The notes: generated by a model not told the origin, from the letters alone. 64,000 bases of DNA from Anthopleura xanthogrammica (GCA_964019055.1 OZ025219.1:4731868-4795867); one strand, 5' to 3'; shown: positions 52,848 to 60,287, counted from the stretch's first letter. Numbers and translations: made by a program.

Positions 52848-52862
52848 TTTGGCTTTCTTTAG
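52847..52862 (-). promoter_or_regulatory. TAAAGAAAGCCAAAA leader of the 186-codon gene
   Basis: The 15-mer TAAAGAAAGCCAAAA runs directly into the ATG at 52,847 and is repeated exactly at 53,154-53,168 upstream of the 77-codon gene. In front of this gene the TATATA part is absent (GGGCTAAAG), so only the downstream half of the element is conserved. Confidence 0.5.
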
Positions 52863-52896
52863 CCCATGTAAAGATTATTCGATTTTTTTTCCGTAG

Positions 52897-52916
52897 TATA
52901 AGACCCACGTCTTATA
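52897..52916 (-). terminator. Stem-loop overlapping the stop of the 77-codon gene
   Basis: TATAAGAC-CCAC-GTCTTATA is a perfect 8-bp stem with a 4-nt loop, overlapping the TAA at 52,912-52,914. It separates the 77-codon gene from the start of the 186-codon gene. Confidence 0.5.
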
Positions 52917-53145
52917 TTACAGTGATCGACTTAGGATACCTTACGGGGTTGTTGAGAATGGGAAGATTGGGTATGGACTTATATGGGTAAGGTTGGGTGG
53001 TGAACTGGGAAGGTACGGTGCGAGGGTAAAGGTTGTAGCGCACGAGTGAATATGGGTTGTTGTGAGGGTTGTTGGCGTGGGGATCTAGGGGGCGGTAAGA
53101 AGTCGCGTCGGAGATCCTACTACATATCTTTCGGTTTTTTGGCAT
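52912..53145 (-). CDS. Small Pro/Asn/Tyr-rich protein, 77 aa
   Basis: Frame from ATG 53,145 to TAA 52,912. It starts basic (MPKNRKICSR) and continues low-complexity, rich in Pro, Asn, Tyr and Ser, with no recognisable fold, signal peptide or membrane segment. It is credible mainly because of context: a CTATATAAAGAAAG element stands 18 nt before the ATG, and a perfect hairpin covers the stop codon. I cannot suggest a function. Confidence 0.45.
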   Translation of the reverse strand: MPKNRKICSRISDATSYRPLDPHANNPHNNPYSLVRYNLYPRTVPSQFTTQPYPYKSIPNLPILNNPVRYPKSITVI

Positions 53146-53153
53146 TTCGTTGA

Positions 53154-53173
53154 TTTTGGCTTTCTTTATATAG
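53154..53173 (-). promoter_or_regulatory. TATA-like element and leader of the 77-codon gene
   Basis: CTATATAAAG followed by AAAGCCAAAATC, with the ATG 8 nt later at 53,145. It contains the 15-mer TAAAGAAAGCCAAAA shared with the 186-codon gene. It is the most complete example of the island's promoter/leader motif. Confidence 0.5.
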
Positions 53174-53187
53174 TGACAACATTTTAT

Positions 53188-53391
53188 TCAATTTTTCATC
53201 ACATCTAAATTTTTTTGGAAGCGTGACGCCTTACTTGAGTCAATCAAGGGAAATTTCGGCAGCGCTTCGCCTCGGTCAATTGGGAAGGCAGCGGTTCCCC
53301 TTGGTCGGTTGGGGTAAGGTAGGTCTCTATTCACTGGGAATTTCGACAATTGTTTTTCCTTGGTTGATTGGGGGAGTAAGGTGGGAAGCAT
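53188..53391 (-). CDS. 67-aa reading frame in the proline-coding tandem repeat
   Basis: Opens at ATG 53,391 and ends at TGA 53,188. Its first half is encoded by the 120-bp tandem repeat (KFPVNRDLPYPNRPRGT), its second half by unique sequence (SSKASRFQKN). No promoter-like element stands directly before it, and it overlaps the next frame upstream (53,327-53,509) in another phase. It may be a real small gene with a repeat-encoded N-terminus or a chance frame. Confidence 0.25.
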   Translation of the reverse strand: MLPTLLPQSTKEKQLSKFPVNRDLPYPNRPRGTAAFPIDRGEALPKFPLIDSSKASRFQKNLDVMKN

Positions 53392-53509
53392 GGATGCCGT
53401 TTTCTTCGTAACCTGAGTCCCCTTGGTAACTGGGGTAAGGTAGGTCTCTATTCGCTGGGAATTTCGACGATGGTTCCCCTTGGTCGGTTGGGGGTAAGAT
53501 GGGAGGCAT
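53327..53509 (-). CDS. 60-aa proline-rich frame in the tandem repeat
   Basis: Opens at ATG 53,509 and ends VEIPSE-TAG at 53,327. Its composition (PPILPPTDQG, PANRDLPYPS) comes from the tandem repeat. It ends in the same IPSE-stop as the 53,569-53,700 frame, so the repeat unit carries its own stop codon. Low confidence that it is translated. Confidence 0.2.
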   Translation of the reverse strand: MPPILPPTDQGEPSSKFPANRDLPYPSYQGDSGYEENGIHASHLTPPINQGKTIVEIPSE

Positions 53510-53568
53510 GGATGCCGTTTTCTTCGTAACCTGAGTCCCCTTGGTAACTGGGGTAAGGTAGGTCTCTT

Positions 53569-53700
53569 CTATTCACTGGGAATTTTGACAATGGTTCCCC
53601 TTGGTCGATTGGGGGAAAAATGGGAAGGAGCTATGGTTCCCCTTGGTCGATTGGGGGTAAAATGGGAAGGCATGGGGGCAAGACGTGATAAGGTAGGCAT
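53569..53700 (-). CDS. 43-aa proline-rich frame with a duplicated internal motif
   Basis: Opens at ATG 53,700 and ends at TAG 53,569. It contains PSHF(T/S)PNRPRGTI twice in tandem. A strong TATA-like CTATATATAAAG lies 50 nt upstream of the ATG (53,750-53,761), as expected if this is the first gene of that promoter. The tandem-repeat origin makes chance coding possible. Confidence 0.3.
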   Translation of the reverse strand: MPTLSRLAPMPSHFTPNRPRGTIAPSHFSPNRPRGTIVKIPSE

Positions 53701-53749
53701 ATGATAGGTCTCTATTCGCTGGGAATTTCGACGATGCGTAAATAGCTTA

Positions 53750-53761
53750 CTTTATATATAG
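53750..53761 (-). promoter_or_regulatory. TATA-like element CTATATATAAAG
   Basis: Minus-strand CTATATATAAAGTAAGC, the longest TATA-type match in the island. It belongs to the same series as those at 51,136, 52,206 and 53,154. Confidence 0.45.
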
Positions 53762-54083
53762 GCAATATTCTTTTCAGATTTTTTTTTTCATCTTGCTGCA
53801 CTTCGCTCATTCTGCTGCACTTTGGTGGACTTTGGTGGACTTTGCTTATTCTGCCCCAGTTTTTGCTCATTTGGGAAAGCGCACTGATTTCGAGGAAGTT
53901 CCCTAAAGTTTTGGGAAGTTCTCCTTCTTTAGATACGATGATGTTCATGGAAAGGTGGTTTTGGATTCTTTTGAGCAAGGTGCGGGGAATGTAAAGAACA
54001 TATGAAGAACATGTGAAGAACTGTAATGAACTGTAATGATATATAAAGAAGCTGTGTGCCAAAATCAGCCTTTACTACCAACT
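53762..54083. other. Unassigned right part of the island
   Basis: No gene is assigned. A minus-strand frame open from an ATG at 53,948 to 53,712 (MNIIVSKEGELPKTL...) runs through the TATA-like element and into the tandem repeat, so it is doubtful. Short direct repeats are present: TTTGGTGGAC twice near 53,821, and GAAGAAC(A/T)(G/T) and CTGTAATGA words near 54,003-54,039. The right end meets satellite at about 54,084. Confidence 0.4.
54040..54067 (+). promoter_or_regulatory. Divergent plus-strand promoter-like element pointing into satellite
   Basis: TATATAAAGAA at 54,040-54,050, then GCCAAAATCA at 54,058-54,067. Both words also occur, in the same order, in the leader of the minus-strand 77-codon gene. 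Here they face the opposite way and no island reading frame follows; satellite starts 17 bp later. It could be the promoter of a lost gene. Confidence 0.4.
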
Positions 54084-56934
54084 AAGCACCTTTTCTCAGC
54101 CAAAACCCAATTTTTTCTCATGAGGTATTTTCATGAGCAAAAAGTGGTGGTTTCAGCAAACAGGTCATCCCGTCAGCGAAAAACGTCGTTTTGAGAGCCA
54201 AAATGGCCATTTTTCAGTTTTTTGGGCTAAAAAGCTTTTTTTTTCAGCAAAACAGTGTTTTGGTCACCCAAAATGTGCTTTTCTCGCCCAAAATGTGCTT
54301 TTAGCAGTGAAAACGTCGTGTTTTCAGCAAAAGAAAATTCTCATCAAAATTCAAATTTTCTCATCAAAAAACACCTTTTTGGAGCAAAAAGCACCTTCTC
54401 TCAGCCAAAACCCCATTTTTTTTTCGCCAAAAGGTCGTGTTTTTATCTCATGAGGTATTTTCATGAGCAAAAAGTGGTGGTTTCAGCAAACAGGTCATCC
54501 CGTCAGCGAAAAACGTCGTTTTGAGAGCCAAAATGGCCATTTTTCAGTTTTTTGGGCTAAAAAGCTTTTTTTTTCAGCAAAACAGTGTTTTGGTCACCCA
54601 AAATGTGCTTTTCTCGCCCAAAATGTGCTTTTAGCAGTGAAAACGTCGTGTTTTCAGCAAAAGAAAATTCTCATCAAAATTCAAATTTTCTCATCAAAAA
54701 ACACCTTTTTGGAGCAAAAAGCACCTTCTCTCAGCCAAAACCCCATTTTTTTTTCGCCAAAAGGTCGTGTTTTTATCTCATGAGGTATTTTCATGAGCAA
54801 AAAGTGGTGGTTTCAGCAAACAGGTCATCCCGTCAGCGAAAAACGTCGTTTTGAGAGCCAAAATGGCCATTTTTCAGTTTTTTGGGCTAAAAAGCTTTTT
54901 TTTTCAGCAAAACAGTGTTTTGGTCACCCAAAATATGCTTTTCTCGCCCAAAATGTGCTTTTAGCAGTGAAAACGTCGTGTTTTCAGCAAAAGAAAATTC
55001 TCATCAAAATTCAAATTTTCTCATCAAAAAACACCTTTTTGGAGCAAAAAGCACCTTCTCTCAGCCAAAACCCCATTTTTTTCGCCAAAAAGTCGTGTTT
55101 TAATCTTATGAGGTATTTTCATGAGCAAAAAGTGGTGGTTTCAGCAAACAGGTCATCCCGTCTGCGAAAAACGTCGTTTTGAGAGCCAAAATGGCCATTT
55201 TTCAGTTTTTTGGGCTAAAAAGCTTTTTTTTTCAGCAAAACAGTGTTTTGGTCACCCAAATGTGCTTTTCTCGCCCAAAAATGTGCTTTTAGCAGTGAAA
55301 ACGTCGTGTTTTCAGCAAAAGAAAATTCTCAGCAAAATTCAAATTTTCTCATCAAAAAACACCTTTTTGGAGCAAAAAGCACCTTCTCTCATCCAAAACC
55401 CCATTTTTTTTCGCCAAAAAGTCGTGTTTTTATCTTATGAGGTATTTTCATGAGCAAAAAGTGGTGGTTTCAGCAAACAGGTCATCCCGTTAGCGAAAAA
55501 CGTCGTTTTGAGAGCCAAAATGGCCATTTTTCAGTTTTTTGGGCTAAAAAGCTTTTTTTTTTCCAGCAAAACAGTGTTTTGGTCACCCAAAATGTGCTTT
55601 TCTCGCCCAAAATGTGCTTTTAGCAGTGAAAACGTCGTGTTTTGAGGAAAAGAAAATTCTCAGCAAAATTCAAATTTTCTCATCAAAAAACACCTTTTTG
55701 GAGCAAAAAGCACCTTTTCTCAGCCAAAACCCCATTTTTTTCGCCAAAAAGTCGTGTTTTAATCTTATGAGGTATTTTCATGAGCAAAAAGTGGTGGTTT
55801 CAGCAAACAGGTCATCCCGTCTGCGAAAAACGTCGTTTTGAGAGCCAAAATGGCCATTTTTCAGTTTTTTGGGCTAAAAAGCTTTTTTTTTCAGCAAAAC
55901 AGTGTTTTGGTCACCCAAATGTGCTTTTCTCGCCCAAAAATGTGCTTTTAGCAGTGAAAACGTCGTGTTTTGAGCAAAAGAAAATTCTCAGCAAAATTCA
56001 AATTTTCTCAGCAAAAAACACCTTTTTGGAGCAAAAAGCACCTTCTCTCAGCCAAAACCCCATTTTTTTCGCCAAAAAGTCGTGTTTTAATCTTATGAGG
56101 TATTTTCATGAGCAAAAAGTGGTGGTTTCAGCAAACAGGTCATCCCGTCTGCGAAAAACGTCGTTTTGAGAGCCAAAATGGCCATTTTTCAGTTTTTTGG
56201 GCTAAAAAGCTTTTTTTTTCAGCAAAACAGTGTTTTGGTCACCCAAATGTGCTTTTCTCGCCCAAAAATGTGCTTTTAGCAGTGAAAACGTCGTGTTTTG
56301 AGCAAAAGAAAATTCTCAGCAAAATTCAAATTTTCTCAGCAAAAAACACCTTTTTGGAGCAAAAAGCACCTTCTCTCAGCCAAAACCCCATTTTTTATCG
56401 CCAAAAAGTCGTGTTTTTATCTTATGAGGTCTTTCCATGAGCAAAAAGTGGTGGTTTCAGCAAACAGGTCATCCCGTCAGCGAAAAACGTCGTTTTGAGA
56501 GCCAAAATGGCCATTTTTCAGTTTTTTGGGCTAAAAAGCTTTTTTTTCCAGCAAAACAGTGTTTTGGTCACCCGAAATGTGCTTTTCTCGCCCAAAATGT
56601 GCTTTTAGCAGTGAAAACGTCGTGTTTTGAGCAAAAGAAAATTCTCAGCAAAATTCAAATTTTCTCATGAAAAAACACCTTTTTCGAGCAAAAAGCACCT
56701 TCTCTCAGTTAAAACCCCATTTTTTTTCGCCAGAAAGTCGTGTTTTTATCTCATGAGGTATTTTGATGAGCAAAAAGTGGTGGTTTTAGCAAACAGGTCA
56801 TCCCGTCAGCGAAAAACGTCGTTTTGAAAGCCAAAATGGCCATTTTTCAGTTTTTTGGGCTAAAAAGCTTTTTTTTCAGCAAAACAGTGTTTTGGTCACC
56901 CAAAATGTGCTTTTCTCGCCGAAAATGTGCTTTC
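54084..56934 (-). repeat. Inverted 329-bp satellite, subfamily D (about 8.7 monomers)
   Basis: Reverse-complement monomers at 328-330-bp spacing (ATGAGCAAAAAGTGGTGG at 54,133, 54,463, 54,793, 55,121, and so on to 56,437). Diagnostic states include AGGTCATCCCGTCAGCG, GTTTTGGTCACCCAAAATGTGC and CCTTTTTGGAGCAAAAAG. D is as far from A and B as they are from each other. The frames of about 66-129 codons inside are satellite by-products. The array stops mid-monomer at about 56,934. Confidence 0.93.
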
Positions 56935-56950
56935 TATATTCTTTTCATTC

Positions 56951-57200
56951 TATTATGGGATGCTTGTTCTACTTGAGTCTGTAAGTTTGGAGGTAGATTT
57001 CATTATGGGATGTTTTTGCGAGTTGGGTCTGTAGGTTTATGGCTCGATTCCGTTATGGGATGTTTGCGCGAGGTGAGTTTGAAGGCTGGTGGCTCGATTC
57101 TATCATGGAATGCTTGTTCGACTTGAGTCTGTAGGTGTGGGGCTAGATTCCATAATGGGATGTTTGTGCAAGTTGAGTCTGTAGGTTGGTGGCTCGATTC
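56951..57200 (+). repeat. 50-bp minisatellite, left block (5 units)
   Basis: Units start at 56,951, 57,001, 57,051, 57,101 and 57,151, each with (C/T)NT(T/A)ATGG(G/A)ATG, then GAGTCTGTAGG and a GGCT(C/A)GATTC end. Copies are quite diverged. A partial sixth unit at about 57,243-57,290 lies beyond a degenerate duplication of CCATCAAACTGAC. Confidence 0.9.
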
Positions 57201-57302
57201 CATCCATCAAACTGACCTTCTAAGGTTATACTGTATATGATACGATGTTTGCTCGAGGTGACTCTGAAGGATGGTGGCTATTCTATCCATCAAACTGACG
57301 TT

Positions 57303-57352
57303 CCAAAAGTCGTGTTTTTATTTCATGAGGTATTTTTATGAGGAAAAAGTGG
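57303..57352 (-). repeat. 50-bp scrap of the 329-bp satellite
   Basis: CCAAAAGTCGTGTTTTTAT through ATGAGGTATTTTTATGAGGAAAAAGTGG matches the subfamily D monomer around its ATGAGCAAAAAGTGG site with a few changes. It is embedded between the two oppositely oriented minisatellite blocks. Confidence 0.8.
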
Positions 57353-57360
57353 ACTTAACT

Positions 57361-57720
57361 CGCACAAACATCCCATAATGGAATCGAGCCACCAACCTAC
57401 AGACTTACCTCACACAAACATCCCATAATGGAATCAAGCCACCAACCTACAGACTTACCTCACACAAACATCCTATAATGGAATCAAGCCACCAACCTAC
57501 AGACTCAACTCGCACAAACATCCCATAATGGAATCGAGCCACCAAACTACAGACTCAACTCGCACAAACATCCCATAATGGAATCAAGCCACCAACCTAC
57601 AGACTCAACTCGCACAAACATCCTATAATGGAATCGAGCCACCAAACTACAGACTCAACTCGCACAAACATCCCATAATGGAATCGAGCCACCAAACTAC
57701 AGACTCAACTCGCACAAACA
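57361..57720 (-). repeat. 50-bp minisatellite, right block in inverse orientation (7.2 units)
   Basis: Units begin at 57,361 and every 50 bp to 57,711 (CGCACAAACATCC(C/T)ATAATGG, then GAATC(G/A)AGCCACCAA). They are the reverse complement of the left block but much more uniform, so this side expanded more recently. The last partial unit (57,711-57,720) abuts recombinase coding sequence directly. Confidence 0.92.
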
Positions 57721-58085
57721 TCTGAGGGAAGGCGGACAAATGTAAATCTTGAAGGCGTCAGAGTTCCAACGGCCTAGAGCCCGTATCTGAGCATCTGAGA
57801 AACCTTTTTCCGCTGCATGACAGGCGGCGCCGATGCGAAAGCTATGGCTCTTGTAGCGTGAAATATCTAGCCCACAAAAAATTAATGCTCGACGGAGCTC
57901 TAAGTTGAACTGAGTTATAGAAACTCCCCTGCGATCGACGAAAGAGAAAAGTGGGCCGTTGTCGTATCCTCTCAGCTTAAAATAGTCAATTAAACATTGT
58001 ACTGGACTCGGATGGTTCTCGATCAATCATGATTACAAAGGGGCGGTTATTGGTGTTGTGCTTAAACCTTGTTATCACAATCTTA
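57721..58085 (-). pseudogene. C-terminal fragment of a tyrosine recombinase (phage-integrase fold)
   Basis: The minus strand encodes a catalytic C-terminal half. It has GPLFSFVDRRGVSITQFN, then the box II H-x-x-R (SHSFRIGAACHAAEKGFSD), GRWNSDAFKIYI with the conserved tryptophan and the tyrosine nucleophile. The first catalytic arginine region is missing. The frame is closed upstream by TGA at about 58,027, and similar coding (VKIVITRFKHN) continues in another frame to about 58,085, implying a one-base frameshift near 58,018. The 3' end runs straight into the minisatellite. Such recombinases occur in Crypton- and DIRS-type elements and as domesticated genes; which applies cannot be told from this fragment. 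Confidence 0.7.
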
Positions 58086-58494
58086 ACCGCTCTAATCTGT
58101 TCCTCACGTACTCACGTTCCTCACGTCCTCACGTCACACTTCCTGTTCGAACTGGTTGAGTCCGCCATGTTGAAGACTTGGTGAATCAAGAAACGAGAAA
58201 GAACGCTGAATAAGTCAAGAAACAAGCTGTATGAAGCCCCGTGAATGTCTGGAACAAAGGTAAATTGGATTATAGACTTTATAAGATATTTGCGAGGACG
58301 GTGAAACTAAGAAATTCGCATGAATTGTTATCGTTTTCAGTTAATATCGACAGTGTCTGTAGTTAAACCACTCAATAATCTATTTTCTATCTATCCGTCC
58401 CTGAAGTCTTTGAACGGTCACTGAAGAGGAACGGTCACGAAAATTTACTGCTCCCAAACTTTGATAGTTGTATAACCTTCTACGCTCATACATC
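58086..58494. other. Region before LINE ORF1, probably including its 5' UTR
   Basis: No gene is visible. Short CTCACGT repeats lie at about 58,111-58,135, then a unique stretch with GTCCGCCATGTTGAAGAC. The LINE 5' end cannot be placed because it would need another copy of the element. Confidence 0.4.
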
Positions 58495-59666
58495 ATGAAA
58501 GTCATGAAAATGAAAGTCAATGAGCTCAAGAAAGAGCTTTCTAGCAAAGGACTCGAAGTGATCTTCAAACACGGCTTAAAGAATATTTGCAACAGCAAGA
58601 TTTATCGACTTCTGCTCGGCTAAGTACTAAGGATCCAATCTGTGACTCTACAAAGAAGAGTGATTCCATCCAAAGTAACATTAAGAAATACATCGACCTC
58701 AAAATGGAAGAAATCAAATCAAGTATTAGTCTTGAACTTGATAATCTCAAGAAAAGTTCTGAATTTCCCGCGCTAAATCGACCAAGCGTAATGGATGATA
58801 TGCAAATTGAGCTCCAACGTTTACAAATTCAAAACAAAGATCTATTCTTGATCATTGATTCACTGAGCAAAGCCATTGTTAACCTATCGTCGAAAGGTCA
58901 TATATCCACTGGCGGTGCTCCTCCTACCGTGAAAACTCAAGCCACTAGTGAACCTACATATATTGATCTATCTGAAAGCCATTCAAACCCTGCTATTCCT
59001 CCAAATCTCTCTGATGAATCTGAAGTTGTCGTAAATCAACCACCTACCAACAAATCAAATCAGAAAGAGAAAAGAAATCGCCGACGCCAAGGTCAAACTC
59101 CCAGGAATGACGACGACAACAGTCAACAATCTGAAATCAAGAAAAAGGTTATCTTCATCGCTGGCGATTCCATTATTAAGGAAGTCCCGGGTTGGAACCT
59201 GTCCAACAGAAACCATCACGTTGCCGTCAAATCCTTTTCAGGAGCAAAGGTAGAGGATATGGATGATTATCTCAGGCCACTTATCAAAAGAAAACCTGAA
59301 CATTTAATTCTACATGTAGGCACTAATGACATTGGTGATGGTGAGAGTCCACGCAGCGTAGCTGAAAGAATTGTAGGCGTTGCAACTAAAACCCTTCAGC
59401 ACTCGCCTTCTACTGGAGTCGCGATATCAACCTTGTTGACCAGATCAGATAAGTGCAACCTTGATGATAAAATTTTGGAAACAAACAATATTCTTAAATC
59501 CTTATGCTCTACTAATGGTTTGGTTCTAATCGAACACCCTCTAATTAACGCCACCTGCCTCAACCGAAGAGGACTCCATGTTAATCGCAAAGGCTCTTCA
59601 GTACTTACTACTGATTTTAAGTCACATATTGCTTCCATTTCAACTAGTTCTAGAATTCCTAATTAG
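58495..59666 (+). pseudogene. LINE ORF1: frameshifted SAP domain, coiled coil and SGNH hydrolase-like domain
   Basis: The probable start is ATG 58,495; MKVNELKKELSSKGLEV (from 58,510) is the first helix of a SAP DNA-binding motif. The second helix (SDLQTRLKEYLQ, 58,557-58,592) is in another frame, so a small deletion near 58,557-58,562 breaks the gene. From there the frame is open for about 370 codons. Counting from 58,587, residues about 32-100 look like a coiled coil, 156-168 are basic (NQKEKRNRRRQGQ), and 188-345 are SGNH-like with GDS at 193-195, GTND at 245-248 and GLHVNRKG at 329-336. The acid of the usual D-x-x-H block appears replaced by Arg328. The frame ends with TAG at 59,664. Such ORF1 proteins are thought to bind the element's RNA. 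The copy is probably inactive. Confidence 0.75.
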
Positions 59667-60076
59667 AGGTTTGCCGGCCGGGAGTGCCACAATATCACGG
59701 CCAAAGGAGGTCTAAGAAGACTGAGCTTTGGGCGTGGTATAGCTATTGCCTGCCTAAACATCAACAGTTTAGTTGCACATATTGACAAGTTAAGGTTATT
59801 TATTCATGACACAAAGATTGACATCCTTGCAATCAATGAAACCAAACTAGACCATACTATTAGTGACTGCGAAGTCTATCTCCCGAACTTTGAAATCGTT
59901 CGCAGAGATCGTTCAACTAATGGCCGTCACGGTGGTGGCGTATGTCTATATTTAAATAATAGTCTCGACTTCATTGTCCGTGATGATCTTAAAAATGAAA
60001 AACTTGAGTGCTTAACTGTTAAAGTTAGCAAGCCTAACTCTCGTTCATTTCTTGTATCTACTTGGTACAGACCCCC
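59667..60076 (+). pseudogene. LINE ORF2 5' fragment: endonuclease domain, truncated by LTR insertion
   Basis: Open in the same frame as ORF1, directly after its TAG. Residues include LNINSL (metal-binding Asn block), AINETKLD (catalytic Glu), RHGGGVCLYL and WYRPP, the N-terminal half of an APE-type endonuclease as in CR1/L2 ORF2. There is no methionine codon anywhere in the 137 codons. Coding ends when the LTR begins at 60,077; reading on, a stop appears at 60,090-60,092 inside the LTR. The active-site SDH block and the reverse transcriptase are not present in the window. Confidence 0.8.
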
Positions 60077-60284
60077 TGTCACGGGTTCTTAAAACCTGAT
60101 ATCCCCAAAGAAAACCAAGACGACCTCGACTAGCTCAAACTTGAGTTCTCTGCCTCGTTTAATTACAACACACGTTCTTCTAATATGCAAATACACGTGT
60201 TGTCCTCAAGGGACTCACGAACTCACGGACTCACACACTAATACACTCTCACACTCACACTCAACATAACATAACTTCGTGACA
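60077..60284 (-). repeat. 3' LTR (208 bp)
   Basis: Bounded by TGTCAC (left on the plus strand) and GTGACA (right), a perfect 6-bp inverted repeat with the canonical TG...CA ends. It is directly adjacent to the polypurine tract on the pol side and to LINE coding sequence on the other. It contains GAGTGTGAG-type repeats (minus strand) and TTTGCATAT. A 208-bp LTR is short but within the range for this superfamily. Confidence 0.85.
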
Positions 60285-60287
60285 TTA

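Larger units (their letters stand above)
53245..53735. repeat. Tandem repeat with unit about 117-147 bp
   Basis: About four imperfect copies, marked by AGGTCTCT near 53,320, 53,442, 53,559 and 53,706, each followed by TATTC(A/G)CTGGGAATTT. Within them the sub-motif TTCCCCTTGGTCG(A/G)TTGGGG recurs. On the minus strand it encodes NRPRGTI and ends of the type (V/K)IPSE followed by TAG. The repeat is GC-richer than its surroundings. Confidence 0.8.
58100..60076 (+). mobile_element. CR1-like non-LTR retrotransposon, 5' part, interrupted by the LTR element
   Basis: Contains ORF1 (SAP remnant, coiled coil, SGNH-like domain) and the first part of ORF2 (apurinic-type endonuclease) on the plus strand. 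An SGNH/esterase-like ORF1 domain is a known trait of CR1-like LINEs. The element stops at 60,076, where the LTR of a gypsy-type element begins; reverse transcriptase and 3' UTR would lie beyond the window if they survive. The 5' limit given is approximate. Confidence 0.75.

Noticed and set aside
53712..54062. 116-codon minus-strand frame
   Set aside because: It starts at a TTG, runs through a TATA-like element and ends in the tandem repeat; only the part from the ATG at 53,948 could be real and nothing supports it.
50318..56934. The two inverted satellite blocks as terminal inverted repeats of a transposon
   Set aside because: They lie in the same orientation as each other (direct, not inverted, around the island) and belong to subfamilies C and D of the general satellite.
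57003..57203. 66-codon minus-strand frame with repeated ESSH(Q/K)PTD
   Set aside because: Encoded entirely by the 50-bp minisatellite, whose length is not a multiple of 3; no independent support.
56951..57720. CRISPR-like regular 50-bp spacing
   Set aside because: The whole unit repeats; there are no unique spacers between short conserved repeats, and no cas genes.
58565..58750. Minus-strand frame opposite LINE ORF1
   Set aside because: Shadow of the coding strand; low-complexity Leu/Ser-rich.
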